DNA from: Hyphococcus sp.
Lineage (GTDB): Bacteria > Pseudomonadota > Alphaproteobacteria > Caulobacterales > Parvularculaceae
Length of the DNA stretch: 50,294 nucleotides
Direction: 5' to 3'
Assembly (NCBI GenBank): GCA_021776415.1
Contig: JAJFFY010000017.1
Location: forward strand, 1 to 50,294
Positions 35,889-45,500 of the stretch are shown here, in pieces (the first letter of the stretch is position 1; the number at the start of each line of letters is the position of its first letter). The notes under the pieces are model-generated. The model was not told where the DNA came from. It searched no databases and saw only the letters and a program-made list of their open reading frames with translations. The translations under genes and the position numbers were made by a program.

Positions 35889-37700
35889 ATGACTGCGTTG
35901 CTGACAACGCCGGCGGACCAATCGGCGGCGTTTGCAGATCTCGCTCTGCCGCCGATCGCGCAAACCGCGTCCGGGCGGCGCTGGCATTTGCGCGAGGCCG
36001 ATGGCCGTGAGGCGCTGGCGATGGCGCAGCAAGCCGAGATAGAGCCGCTGCTGGCGCGGGTTCTCGCCGCGCGCGGCGTTACTTGCCAAAACGCGCAGGC
36101 CTATCTCAATCCAACGCTGCGCGACAGCCTGCCTGATCCTAATGTCTTGAAAGACATGGAGGCGGCGACATCGCGGATTACCGGCGCTATTATCGCTGAC
36201 GAGCGGGTCGGCGTGTTCGGCGATTATGACGTTGACGGAACATCGGCGGCGGCGATCCTGAAACAATATTTCAACGCCATCGACGCGCCGCTGGAAATCT
36301 ATCTGCCGGACCGCATGAGCGAAGGTTACGGGCCATCCATCGACGCCTTCCTGACGCTGAAACGACAAGGCGCCAAAGTCATCATCACCGTCGACTGCGG
36401 CGCGGCGGCGCATGAACCGATTGAACAAGCCGCCGCCCAAGACCTCGACATCGTTATTCTCGACCACCACATGATGAACGGCCCGCCGCCCACTGGCGCG
36501 GTTGCGACCGTCAATCCGAACCGACCGGACGATATTTCCGGGCTGGAAAATCTCTCTGCGGCAGGCGTCGCCTTCATGACCGTGATCGCGGTCAACCGGG
36601 CGTTGCGCGAGGCCGGTTATTTTAAAGACCGCGCCGAGCCAAATGTGTTGCAGCTGCTTGACCTGACGGCGCTGGGGCTGGTCTGCGACGTGATGCAAAT
36701 CACCGGGCTGACGCGGGTGCTGGTGGCGCAAGGTTTAAAAGTGCTGGGGCAGGGCGGTAATCCGGGGCTCGCCGCGTTGGGCGCCCGCGCCGGCATGAAA
36801 GGCCCGCCATCGACATATCATTTAGGCTTCTTGCTGGGGCCGAGGATCAACGCCGCCGGGCGCATCGGCCATGCGCGTCTCGCCTTTGAGCTTCTGACGA
36901 CAACGGACGATACGCGCCGACAATATCTTGCAGAAAAGCTCCATGTGATGAACGTCGAGCGCCAGGCGATTGAGGCCGCGGTGCAGGAAGAAGCGTTGCG
37001 CGCGATTGAAACAGGTAAGCTCTATCAAGACGCCGCCATCATTGTCGCCGGCGAGGGCTGGCATCCGGGCGTCGTCGGCATCGTCGCCGGACGCCTGAAA
37101 GAAAAGTTTGACCGGCCAGTGGTTGTCATCGGCGTCAACGACGGCGCCGGTAAAGGCTCAGGCCGCTCCATCACCGGCGTCGATCTCGGCGGCGCCATAA
37201 GCGCTGCAAAAAATGACGGGTTGTTGATCGCCGGCGGAGGTCACGCCATGGCGGCAGGGCTGACGATTGCGCCGCGCCATGTCGCCGCGCTGCGCCAACG
37301 GCTCAATGATGCGCTGGCGGCGGATGTGGCGGCGGCGCGCGAGAACCGGACGCTTGAGATCGACGCGGTCATCGCGCCCGGCGCGGTCAGCAAAACCTTC
37401 GCAGAAATGATCGCCCTGGCCGGGCCCTATGGTCCGGGCAACCCGGAGCCGGTCTTCGCGCTCACCGATATGCGCGCCGATTATGTGAAAACTGTCGGGC
37501 AAAACCACATCTCGCTGACCCTGAAAGGCGACGCCGGCCAAAGCGTGCGGGCGATCGCGTTCCGGGCCGAAGGCGAGGCGCTGGGCGAGGTTCTGCGCGC
37601 TGGCGGGCGCATTCATATCGCCGGCCGGGTCAAGGCCGATGACTGGCGCGGCGGCGACGCCGGCCAGCTTCAGATCGGCGATGCGGCGCCCGCACAATGA
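35889..37700 (+). CDS. recJ: single-strand-specific 5'-3' exonuclease RecJ
   Basis: DHH-superfamily nuclease for recombination and mismatch repair. The 603-residue product has motif I VFGDYDVDGTSAAAIL, the DHH motif in VILDHHMMN and the DHHA1 motif GGGHAMAAGLTI, then an OB-fold. Start at ATG 35889; a GTG at 35853 overlapping glpX is the alternative. Confidence 0.95.
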   Translation: MTALLTTPADQSAAFADLALPPIAQTASGRRWHLREADGREALAMAQQAEIEPLLARVLAARGVTCQNAQAYLNPTLRDSLPDPNVLKDMEAATSRITGAIIADERVGVFGDYDVDGTSAAAILKQYFNAIDAPLEIYLPDRMSEGYGPSIDAFLTLKRQGAKVIITVDCGAAAHEPIEQAAAQDLDIVILDHHMMNGPPPTGAVATVNPNRPDDISGLENLSAAGVAFMTVIAVNRALREAGYFKDRAEPNVLQLLDLTALGLVCDVMQITGLTRVLVAQGLKVLGQGGNPGLAALGARAGMKGPPSTYHLGFLLGPRINAAGRIGHARLAFELLTTTDDTRRQYLAEKLHVMNVERQAIEAAVQEEALRAIETGKLYQDAAIIVAGEGWHPGVVGIVAGRLKEKFDRPVVVIGVNDGAGKGSGRSITGVDLGGAISAAKNDGLLIAGGGHAMAAGLTIAPRHVAALRQRLNDALAADVAAARENRTLEIDAVIAPGAVSKTFAEMIALAGPYGPGNPEPVFALTDMRADYVKTVGQNHISLTLKGDAGQSVRAIAFRAEGEALGEVLRAGGRIHIAGRVKADDWRGGDAGQLQIGDAAPAQ

Positions 37701-37721
37701 TTTTTGCCGGATGAGGCGTTA

Positions 37722-37737
37722 GGGGCTTGCAAGCCCC
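37722..37737. repeat. 16-base perfect palindrome at the tRNA-Glu promoter
   Basis: GGGGCTTGCAAGCCCC overlaps the candidate -35 element of the tRNA promoter and lies 22 bases after recJ. It could also be the stem of a terminator-like structure. Confidence 0.7.
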
Positions 37738-37756
37738 CGCATCCCTCGCATATACA
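37727..37756 (+). promoter_or_regulatory. putative promoter of tRNA-Glu
   Basis: TTGCAA (37727-37732) and TATACA (37751-37756) lie 18 bases apart, upstream of the tRNA start at 37786. Confidence 0.5.
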
Positions 37757-37785
37757 GCGCCTTCGCCGCTGCGGCGAGCCGGTGC

Positions 37786-37860
37786 GGGCCCTTCGTCTAT
37801 CGGTTAGGACGCCAGGTTTTCAACCTGGAAAGAGGGGTTCGATTCCCCTAGGGCCTACCA
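37786..37860 (+). tRNA. tRNA-Glu (anticodon UUC)
   Basis: Cloverleaf of 75 bases. The acceptor GGGCCCT pairs with AGGGCCT (G1-U72 wobble), the anticodon loop TTTTCAA gives UUC, the T-arm is AGGGG-TTCGATT-CCCCT, and CCA is encoded. Confidence 0.95.
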
Positions 37861-38053
37861 GTTCTTCCAAACTGAATTTCAATTAAACTGCACACATGGG
37901 AGCAGAGCCCTTCACGCCGATGCGTGCACAAATAGTCTGAGCAATAAGCATTTCGTTTATTAATCAATTTGGCGTGAAATTATGCTCGATAAAGGGGTAG
38001 CTTATCGATCATGGTTTGGCGCTGACTAAGGCGACCGGAAACCGGGCCGGTAC

Positions 38054-38800
38054 ATGCACAGCAGATTGAAAGACACATCTATGGCGCCTCTACTCTCAAT
38101 AAAAAAAGCCTTCGGGTTTTGCCTGACAATATTGGCCGCGCAATTCACGAATAGCGCCGCGCAAAGCCAGACGGAACAAATCGGCATGCTTGAAGGCGGA
38201 TGGGTTCTCGCCCGGAACCAGGCCCAGGGCCGGTGCGTGGTTCAGTCGCCATCGCTGGGCCTGGTGGTTGAGCCGTATGGATATGACAAGGGCTTTATGC
38301 TGATCAATATAAAAAAGGCAAATCCGCGGGAGCTGGTTTTCACCTTTTCACGAGAAGAATGGACCCCATCGAGTGAAGAACCTGGCGAAAGCGATGGCAT
38401 GCTTTCCATTCATGCCAAGACATGGACGCTGGGGAATAGTGATCTAATCGACGACCCAAAGAGTGGCCTATATGTCAGCAGCTTTGATGATTTTGATTTC
38501 CGCGACCCCATATGGTCCGCGTCCACTGACGAGAACAACTTACAAGCGTATCACTCGTCGCAAGGAAAAACGGTTTTTATTACAGCTGTAGCGTCGAATT
38601 CTTCAGGCAAGCACCCGGAAACTGGCGAGGCGGTCACCCTGTTTACTTTTTTGACCGATCAAAAATATTCAACCGATAAAATGGGCTTGATGTTGGAATA
38701 TAAGGATACGGCGAAATTTGTAGAAAAGGGAGTTCCCGATTTCACCATTCCATTGAGCAAAATTCCAGACCTCTCCCCACTGCTGCAATGCATTAAGTGA
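38054..38800 (+). CDS. exported protein of unknown function
   Basis: A 248-residue protein with a signal peptide (KKAFGFCLTILAAQFTNSAAQ). The mature part is beta-rich in appearance, with conserved-looking GGWVLARNQAQGRCVV at the start and two cysteines (one after GR, one near the C-terminus) that could form a disulfide. No family recognised. Start could also be ATG 38081. It sits between tRNA-Glu and the tRNA-Ser-like fragments, so it may belong to an accessory insertion. Confidence 0.68.
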   Translation: MHSRLKDTSMAPLLSIKKAFGFCLTILAAQFTNSAAQSQTEQIGMLEGGWVLARNQAQGRCVVQSPSLGLVVEPYGYDKGFMLINIKKANPRELVFTFSREEWTPSSEEPGESDGMLSIHAKTWTLGNSDLIDDPKSGLYVSSFDDFDFRDPIWSASTDENNLQAYHSSQGKTVFITAVASNSSGKHPETGEAVTLFTFLTDQKYSTDKMGLMLEYKDTAKFVEKGVPDFTIPLSKIPDLSPLLQCIK

Positions 38801-38811
38801 TAACGATATAC

Positions 38812-38824
38812 TGGCGGAGAGAGA
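38812..38824 (-). other. possible second tRNA-Ser 3'-end remnant
   Basis: TGGCGGAGAGAGA followed by a degenerate TGTTACGAACCC resembles the reverse complement of another serine tRNA 3' end. It sits about 114 bases before the clearer fragment, separated by GC-rich hairpins (GAACCC-GAA-GGGTTC at 38831-38845; a 22-base hairpin at 38889-38910). Confidence 0.3.
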
Positions 38825-38925
38825 TGTTACGAACCCGAAGGGTTCGCAAGGGCGACCGCCCGCCGCCCGGTCAGGGCGCCCTATCGGAGGCCATCGCGAA
38901 GCGATTGGCCGCGAGATATATAAAG

Positions 38926-38939
38926 TGGCGGAGGGGGTG
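38926..38939 (-). other. candidate attachment site (attL) of a genomic island: tRNA-Ser 3'-end fragment
   Basis: TGGCGGAGGGGGTG is the reverse complement of CACCCCCTCCGCCA, the 3' acceptor/T-arm end of typical serine tRNAs. Here it breaks off abruptly into AT-rich DNA. This is what integration into the 3' end of a tRNA gene leaves behind. The integrase gene begins about 150 bases to the right. No second copy is found in the rest of the window, so the other junction should lie beyond 50294. Confidence 0.55.
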
Positions 38940-39085
38940 TCCGTTTTTTTGTTGTTTTATGAAATCCAAGACTGTCCAAAATAATTAATATTATCAGTGA
39001 CCTATTGAAAAACATAATCCAATGACTATTGATGAAATCCTGCACTATCTCGCATCAACTGTGGGGTGAATTGTGGGGTAAGAAT

Positions 39086-40291
39086 ATGGCGGACACTCGA
39101 TCTCATCCTCAAAATTCACTCACCGTTATGCGCGCTAGAAACATCAAACACCCGGGTCGCTATGGTGATGGAAATGGCCTCTATTTGGTGGTCGATCCAT
39201 CGGGCGCCAAGCGATGGCTATTGCGCACAATGGTGCAAGGGCGACGACGGGATATTGGGTTGGGCGGTTGCCGTGTGGTCGGCCTCGCAGAAGCGCGCCA
39301 AAAGGCTGCAGAGTATCGAGGTATTGCCCGTAGCGGCGGCGATCCGTTGGCAGAAAAACGAAGAAAGCTAGCGTTAGTTCCATCGTTTATTGAGGCTGCA
39401 AATAAGGTTCATAGTGAGCGATCAGCGGCATGGAAAAATCAAAAGCATGCAAAGCAATGGATCAACACTATCAACAAATATGCAGCGCCGGTTATTGGCG
39501 AAAGACGTGTGGATCAAATAGAAACTCCGGATATTCTTAAAATCCTTGCGCCGATCTGGTTGGTGAAACCAGAAACCGCGCGACGGCTGAAGCAACGGCT
39601 ATCTGCGGTCTTCGATTGGGCGAAGGCGGCAGGGTATCTCCAGGGTGAAAACCCTGTTGCTGGCGTTACTAAAGGTCTGCCCAAACAGCCCGACCGAAAG
39701 GCGCACCACCGCGCCATGGCGCCGGACGATGTCCCAGGGTTTGTTCAGCGGCTTTGCGCGGACGGTAATGACAGATCAACCGCGATGGCCTTTGAATTTC
39801 TGATTCTGACCGCAGCGCGTACCAGTGAAGTTCTTGAGGCCCGGTGGTTAGAAATCGATCTGAAAAACGCCGTATGGACGATTCCTGGTACACGCATGAA
39901 AGCAGGCAAAGAGCACCGCGTTCCATTATCAGAACGATGCGTTGAGCTCTTAAGAGGTGCAAAAAAGCACCTCCCTGTTTCTGAATTCATTTTCCCTGGT
40001 GTAAGGGAAGGAAAACCGCTTTCCAATATGGCGTTCCTGATGACCTTGCGCCGAATGGGGTATGGAGAAACCGTTCACGGTTTTCGTTCAACATTTCGGG
40101 ATTGGGCGGCAGAACGCACGAATTTTTCAAACGAAGTTTGCGAAATGGCGCTGGCGCATACCATCAAGAACAAGGCTGAAGCCGCCTATCGACGTGGTGA
40201 TTTGTTTGAGAAACGCCGGGGCCTGATGGAGAGATGGGCTAGTTTTGTTGCTGATGAGGGCGCACAAATCATAAAACTGCGGTCGAATTAA
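39086..40291 (+). CDS. P4-type tyrosine integrase (DUF4102 family)
   Basis: A 401-residue site-specific recombinase of the island/prophage type that usually targets tRNA genes. An N-terminal DUF4102 arm-binding domain covers about residues 10-95 (GRYGDGNGLYLVVDPSGAKR). The SAM-like core-binding domain follows (about 105-190). The catalytic domain shows Arg in TAARTSEVLE, HGFRSTFRDW, and AHTIKNKAEAAYRRGD with the nucleophilic Tyr. ATG 39086 has GGGG upstream; the frame is open from 39029. Product expected to mediate integration at the adjacent site. Confidence 0.93.
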   Translation: MADTRSHPQNSLTVMRARNIKHPGRYGDGNGLYLVVDPSGAKRWLLRTMVQGRRRDIGLGGCRVVGLAEARQKAAEYRGIARSGGDPLAEKRRKLALVPSFIEAANKVHSERSAAWKNQKHAKQWINTINKYAAPVIGERRVDQIETPDILKILAPIWLVKPETARRLKQRLSAVFDWAKAAGYLQGENPVAGVTKGLPKQPDRKAHHRAMAPDDVPGFVQRLCADGNDRSTAMAFEFLILTAARTSEVLEARWLEIDLKNAVWTIPGTRMKAGKEHRVPLSERCVELLRGAKKHLPVSEFIFPGVREGKPLSNMAFLMTLRRMGYGETVHGFRSTFRDWAAERTNFSNEVCEMALAHTIKNKAEAAYRRGDLFEKRRGLMERWASFVADEGAQIIKLRSN

Positions 40292-40335
40292 GAAAACTCT
40301 TCACATGTGCTGCAGAATAAACGGATAGCAAATCG

Positions 40336-40980
40336 ATGACCACAAAAAATACAAAATTGACTGATGGCGCTCCCGACTATTCCTATTGGTGCAAAATGGG
40401 TTGTTGGACGGTTGAGCAAGCGGTCACATTGCTGCTGGAGCTCGACCCTCGTGATGTGCTTCAGGACACCCAGTTAGCATCAGAAGTATCAGACGACATC
40501 AAGAGGCCATATAGCGACCTACATAGGCTGCTCAAAAGTCATATTGGTTATGGCGGTTATTCAACCAATATGCCGCCAACAGAATATATTGAATGGGCCC
40601 AGCATAATGGGGTCCTAGTTCCTAGCGCACTACTTGATGCGGGAAAGAAGCAAGGACTTTCCCTTGTTTCCTGTCGTGACGAGTGTGACAAATTACGCCA
40701 AGAGAATAGTAAGCTTCGAGTGGAAAGCGAAAAAGCGCCGCCTGTAAAAAATCGCACAGCATCAGGTATAAAAAAGGAAATTGGTACATTGCATAAAATA
40801 TTACTTGCAGTCGCTGTTGATAGGTATGGGTTTAAGTTGGATGGAACCAATTCCAGCGCATCCCAGAACATTGCGAACACAGTGGTGCTGTGCAACCTTA
40901 CAATCGACCGAGACACAGTCCTCAAACATCTAAATGAAGCCAAAGATACTTATGGGCCACAGCTGGTCGATCCCAGATAA
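40336..40980 (+). CDS. island-encoded protein of unknown function
   Basis: A 214-residue soluble protein, 44 bases after the integrase stop. Residues 10-60 (YSYWCKMGCWTVEQAVTLLLELDP) resemble a module seen next to integrases in other proteobacterial islands. A short coiled coil (about 113-135) and a C-terminal helical part follow. No membrane segment. Function unknown. Confidence 0.72.
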   Translation: MTTKNTKLTDGAPDYSYWCKMGCWTVEQAVTLLLELDPRDVLQDTQLASEVSDDIKRPYSDLHRLLKSHIGYGGYSTNMPPTEYIEWAQHNGVLVPSALLDAGKKQGLSLVSCRDECDKLRQENSKLRVESEKAPPVKNRTASGIKKEIGTLHKILLAVAVDRYGFKLDGTNSSASQNIANTVVLCNLTIDRDTVLKHLNEAKDTYGPQLVDPR

Positions 40981-41016
40981 TCACACACTTGGCCGCAGTT
41001 TACGGCATTAGATAAA

Positions 41017-41045
41017 CCGAATTCGGATTTCTTTTGCCGAATTCG
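41017..41045. promoter_or_regulatory. direct repeat upstream of the AlpA gene
   Basis: CCGAATTCG occurs twice, at 41017 (extended to the palindrome CCGAATTCGG) and 41037, exactly 20 bases apart, two helical turns. It is a candidate operator for an island regulator such as AlpA. Confidence 0.45.
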
Positions 41046-41104
41046 CGCCTCTCTACATCAAGTCATGTTTGCTTGTCTTCATGGTAATCATGAAGGAGGC
41101 GAAC

Positions 41105-41308
41105 TTGCCTGAGCAAAATGTTTTTCCAGAAACTGGTTTTGTGCGTTTGAAGTCCATTCTCGCGCCCATAGGGCCGATCCCGGTCAGTAAATCGACATGG
41201 TGGGCGGGCGTAAAATCAGGGCGCTATCCCAGCCCGGTTAAGCTTGGGCCGCGCATCACGGCATGGCGGGCCGAAGACATTCAAAGACTCCTTGACCATG
41301 GTCTTTGA
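41105..41308 (+). CDS. AlpA-family phage/island regulator
   Basis: A 67-residue winged-helix/HTH protein of the AlpA type, which in P4-like elements controls integrase expression or excision. The core is TGFVRLKSILAPIGPIPVS, then STWWAGVKSGRYPSPVKLG and ITAWRAEDIQRLL. The start is likely TTG 41105, because a perfect AAGGAGG (41093-41099) lies 5 bases before it. That site falls inside the frame that starts at ATG 41090, which would otherwise have no ribosome-binding site. Confidence 0.85.
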   Translation: MPEQNVFPETGFVRLKSILAPIGPIPVSKSTWWAGVKSGRYPSPVKLGPRITAWRAEDIQRLLDHGL

Positions 41309-41446
41309 ATATCGCTTGCAACAACCGCGGCGACGGTCAGCAAATTTGAGAATGATCCTGCGCATGCGCGCGCCTCACCCTTGCGCCGTCGGTCGCATTG
41401 CAAAAGTCTCACAGAGACGGCTGATAGCCAGGCCCGTAAGCATGGA

Positions 41447-41549
41447 GATACATACTCGTAGATACTCTTTTGATACCAGCACCCATAGTAAACAGATACC
41501 AAACACATACTGCGCAGATAGTTTTGAGATACCCAGCGTAGGGTATCTC
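41447..41549. repeat. cluster of GATAC motifs ending in a 9-base inverted repeat
   Basis: GATAC occurs in direct orientation at 41447, 41461, 41472, 41495 and 41528, and inverted at 41543. The last two are part of a perfect palindrome GAGATACCC-AGCGTA-GGGTATCTC (41526-41549). Confidence 0.65.
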
Positions 41550-41651
41550 GGCGGCGAAAAAAGCAACGCGTTGGCGCCACTGAATCGGACAATGCTTTGG
41601 GCGTTAAAAAATGTAAGACGCTCCCGGCCCTTATTGGACTTTATAGTCGGC

Positions 41652-41689
41652 GATATATCCGGCCGCCAAATCCCGTACGGACGGATATA
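41652..41689. repeat. inverted repeat with a central palindrome
   Basis: ATATATCCG (41652-41660) and CGGATATAT (41681-41689) flank CCGTACGG (41672-41679). The CGAAG array begins at once afterwards. Confidence 0.6.
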
Positions 41690-41775
41690 TTCGAAGGGGT
41701 GATCGAAGGTCGAACGAAGGGCATTCCTAGGTCAATCGAAGCTGAACGAAGCGATAATCGAAGCTCATATCGAAG
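41690..41775 (+). repeat. helically phased array of seven CGAAG motifs
   Basis: CGAAG begins at 41691, 41703, 41714, 41736, 41746, 41758 and 41770: steps of 12, 11, 22, 10, 12 and 12 bases. Five copies read TCGAAG and two read ACGAAG; one position in the series is replaced by CCTAGG. All lie on one strand and on one face of the helix. The step is not a multiple of three, so it is not a coding repeat. Confidence 0.75.
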
Positions 41776-42504
41776 GTTATGCGTTGCGGGCGCTGGTTTG
41801 AGGCGCTTTACTCGACAATCAGTCTCTACGGAGCAACCACAAACACGAGCATTACGCATATTGGCGCATGAAAGTGATAATTTCATTCGTCGGGGTGTGC
41901 CTGGCTGACGTCATTGGGTCGATTGCCGCGCGCAAAAACACAATGATCGCAGATGGCAAACGGCCCTTGAGAGGGAAACCGACTCAAATAACATGACACG
42001 ATCAAGTTTCACGCTTTACTGCATTGATAGCAAAAAGGCTGAGGCGTTTCGTCGCGTCATTTGCACAGTTTTGAATGCTTGCAAATAAAATTCTGACAAA
42101 AGCGAATGACCATGACGGCGTAATCTTGTTGGGAAGGGCTGACAGTTCGGGAATTGTAGCGGTAACACGCATGGATGAATCTGCGCGCGAAGGTTCTTCG
42201 AATTGTGTCAAGATTTTTTGTTCACAAATAAATCTTTCAACAAGCCTTAAATATTTCATTTTGCTTTATGATAAAACGTGATACTGCGTTACTTGTACAA
42301 GTTCAGTATCTGCGTTCCTTGCGTTGCAGTTTTACTCTTGAATTTCGAAGCTTAGTTTCTTGTTAATTTGATGATTGTGGCGACAGCGCTGCTCCCTGTG
42401 TGAGCGTGCGCTGACCGTGAATTATCGTCTTTATTTGGCGCGCGCTGTTTTATCCGGTGCGTGGATGGGATTGTTTTGTCGGATTTCAGCGGCTGGAGAA
42501 TGAG

Positions 42505-45500
42505 ATGGTGACGCGACAGGGTAAGGCCAGACTGATTAAGTTTGTGTCGAAGCATTGTGCCGCAGCTTTGTTTTCAACGATCGCCGGACTTAGCGTTAGC
42601 GCGCTTCCCGTTATGGCGCAGGTGATGATGTTGCCGGGCCAGTTCGATGTCAGTCCCACGGGCGCGGCTCTTTACACAGTTCCAATCGAAGTTCCGCCGG
42701 GAACGGGCGGCATGTCGCCCGCCTTAACGCTTGATTATTCCAGCGATGGCGGCAACGGGCTTCTTGGCGTTGGCTGGAATCTAGGTGGGTTACCGTCGAT
42801 CGGGCGCTGCCCGAAAACTGTCGCCCAGGACAATGCTCGGGGGCGGGTTGCTTTCACAGCGAATGATCGATTCTGCATGGACGGTCAGCGGTTGGTAGTG
42901 ACGGTGGGGACCTATGGCGCTGCGAACTCCGAGTATCGAACTGAAATTGAAGGTTTCACTAAGGTGGTCGCCTATGGAACGGCGGGGAGTGGCCCGGCCT
43001 ACTTTAAGGCGTGGACCAAGAGCGGCCAGATCATGGAGTTTGGCAACACGACGGACTCGCGCATTTTGGCTCAGGGTAAAAACACGGCGCGATCGTGGGC
43101 GGCGAACAAGATATCCGACACCAAGGGCAACTATCTCACCATCACCTATACTAACGATACGACCAACGGCCAGGCCTATCCGACCCGGATTGATTATACG
43201 GGAAACGCATCGGCGAGTCTGACGCCTTATAACTCTGTGCGGTTTGAATATGAGGCGCGGCCCGACATCAACCCGCTCTACATCGCCAGGTCGATGGTCA
43301 AGAACACGGTGCGTTTAAAGAAGATCAAGACCTATGAAGGCGCATCGACTGTCGTCAAGGTCTATGAGCTTTCCTATGACGCTGGCTCATCGACGTCACG
43401 CAGTCGCGTGACCTCAATCAAGATGTGCGACGGAACCGGAACCAATTGCCTGCCAGCGACAACATTCTCAATGTCGACGGCAAGCCTGACTTTTCCACAG
43501 ACCTCAACGAATCCGGTGGCGACCGGTGATATGGGAAGTTCGGTCGTACTCTATATCGGCGATTGGAACGGTGATGGCGTCACTGACGCCATGACTTGGA
43601 ATCCATCCAACGGAGCTAACAAATGGTTTGTCAACAATGGCGCCCTCGGCTTCACGACCACTACCAACCCGATCACAACAAGTCAGATCACCGGCGCGAG
43701 CACTCAACTTTACATTGGCGATTGGAATGGCGACGCCATTACCGACGTCATGTGGCGAGATCCATCTAACGGAACTAATCGCTGGTTTACGAATAACGGA
43801 GCCGTCTCCTTTACTCAAAGCAACAACCCGATTTTAACGTCCTCGTTGAAGGATGGTGAAATTTACTTCGGTGATTGGAACGGCGACGCCATTACCGACG
43901 TCATGTGGCGATCATTATATTTTAATGACGGAACCAACCGCTGGTTCACGAATGACGGCGCGCTCTCATTTTCGCAAACAAACAATCTTATTTCGACGGG
44001 ACGGGCCTATACGGAATGGGTGAACGGTGAGCTTATCGATAAGTTTCAACATGCGAATGAGCTCAATTTCATTGACGGGAATGGCGATGGAATCACCGAC
44101 GTTATGGTGCATTACGCCGCCCTCGTTAATCCGGCTCCAGGCGAGGCTTGCGACTGGTATATAAACAGCGGCGCGCCGACTTTCTCAACGATATCCTCAA
44201 ACCTTTGTATAGCAAATTTATACTACGGCGACTGGAACGGAGACGGCCTTGCGGACGCGCTTTCCTATGACCCAAGTTTCGGCTCGAATGTCTTTTGGGT
44301 GAATGATGGAAATTTTGCTTTCTTTGTCACAGTCAACCCCATTTCAAACTCGACAATCACCGGCAGCTGGATCGTTAGTATTGGCGATTGGAACACGGAC
44401 GGGTTGAGCGATGTGATGTTTCATCTTCCCAGTTCCGGTACGAACCGATGGTTCGAAACGTCGTGGGATTCAAATGGCGCGCTGCAGCTTTCTTATACGT
44501 CGGACGCGATTACGCCATCGCAGATGACGGGAACTGGGGGCGTGCTGGCTTTTGGCGACTGGAATGGCGACGGGTTTAGTGATCCAATGTTCCGCTTGCC
44601 GTCAGTGGGAACCAATCGCTGGTTCTACAAGAACGGGACAATGCGCCCGGATGTTCTGGAGACGGCGACCACGGGGCTCGGTGCGGCGACGGATATCACT
44701 TTCAAACCGCTAACGCAGTCGAGTGTCTATACAAAAGATACTACCGCGAGCTATCCGGTCATCGATATCAAGGTTCCGTTTTACGTCGTCAGCCGCGTTG
44801 ATGCGGCGAATGGGGTCGGCGGCTATTATAGCTCAAGCTATGCTTATGTTGGCGCGAAGCTTGATGTCAGCGGGCGCGGCTTTTTGGGCTTTCGACAGCA
44901 GGTCGTGACTGATCTTCAGACGAGTGTGGCGCAGACGCTGACCTTCCGCCAGGATTACCCGTTCATCGGCTTCGTCTCCGAAGACAAGAAGGTGCTCTCC
45001 GGCGTCACTTTGAATGATCGCGATAACACATATGCCGCGACCAACCTTGGCGGCACGCGACGCTTTCCATATATATCGCAGTCGGTTGAAGCCTCTACCG
45101 ACCTTAACAGCACGGCATTTCCGACTGTGACGTCGGCCTATACTTACGACGGTTACGGCAATCCGCTGACCATCACGGTCTCAACCCCGGACGGCGCAAA
45201 CCGGACTACCACCAACACTTATTCCAATAATATCACCAGTTGGTTCCTTGGCAGGCTTCTCAGCGCCACAGTCGCTTCGACCACGCCGGATGTGACGCCA
45301 ACCCCGACGGGTTGCCAGACGAATTGTATCGAAACGATAAGTTTTTCCGTTGACGACGCCACTGTTACGGAAGGCGATACGGCTGTCTTTACGGTTACGA
45401 AATCAGGAAACGCAAGCCAATCTTACACAGTTGACTATGTGACGGCGGACGGGACAGCCGCAGCCGGGACTGATTATACCGCCGCGAACGGAACGCTTAC

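Larger units (their letters stand above)
41309..42504. other. 1.2 kb non-coding, repeat-rich island region
   Basis: No frame here has a recognisable protein or ribosome-binding site. The left half holds GATAC motifs, inverted repeats and the phased CGAAG array (separate entries). The right half (about 41900-42500) is AT-richer and probably carries the promoter and leader of the SpvB-like gene. A plausible replication, recombination or excision control region. Confidence 0.5.

Noticed and set aside
38797..38988. A 63-residue frame spanning the tRNA-Ser fragment
   Set aside because: It translates hairpins and the tRNA-derived site; overlaps the preceding stop and has no homology signal.
41690..41775. 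CRISPR array
   Set aside because: Motifs are only 5-7 bases with an 11-12-base step; there is no repeat-spacer pattern and no cas genes.
41244..41908. Two overlapping plus-strand frames after alpA
   Set aside because: Compositionally random translations with no start signals; they cross the GATAC and CGAAG repeats whose spacing is not codon-based.
42002..42281. Minus (85 aa) and plus (68 aa) frames before the SpvB-like gene
   Set aside because: Mutual shadows, no ribosome-binding sites, no recognisable protein; more likely leader or promoter DNA.
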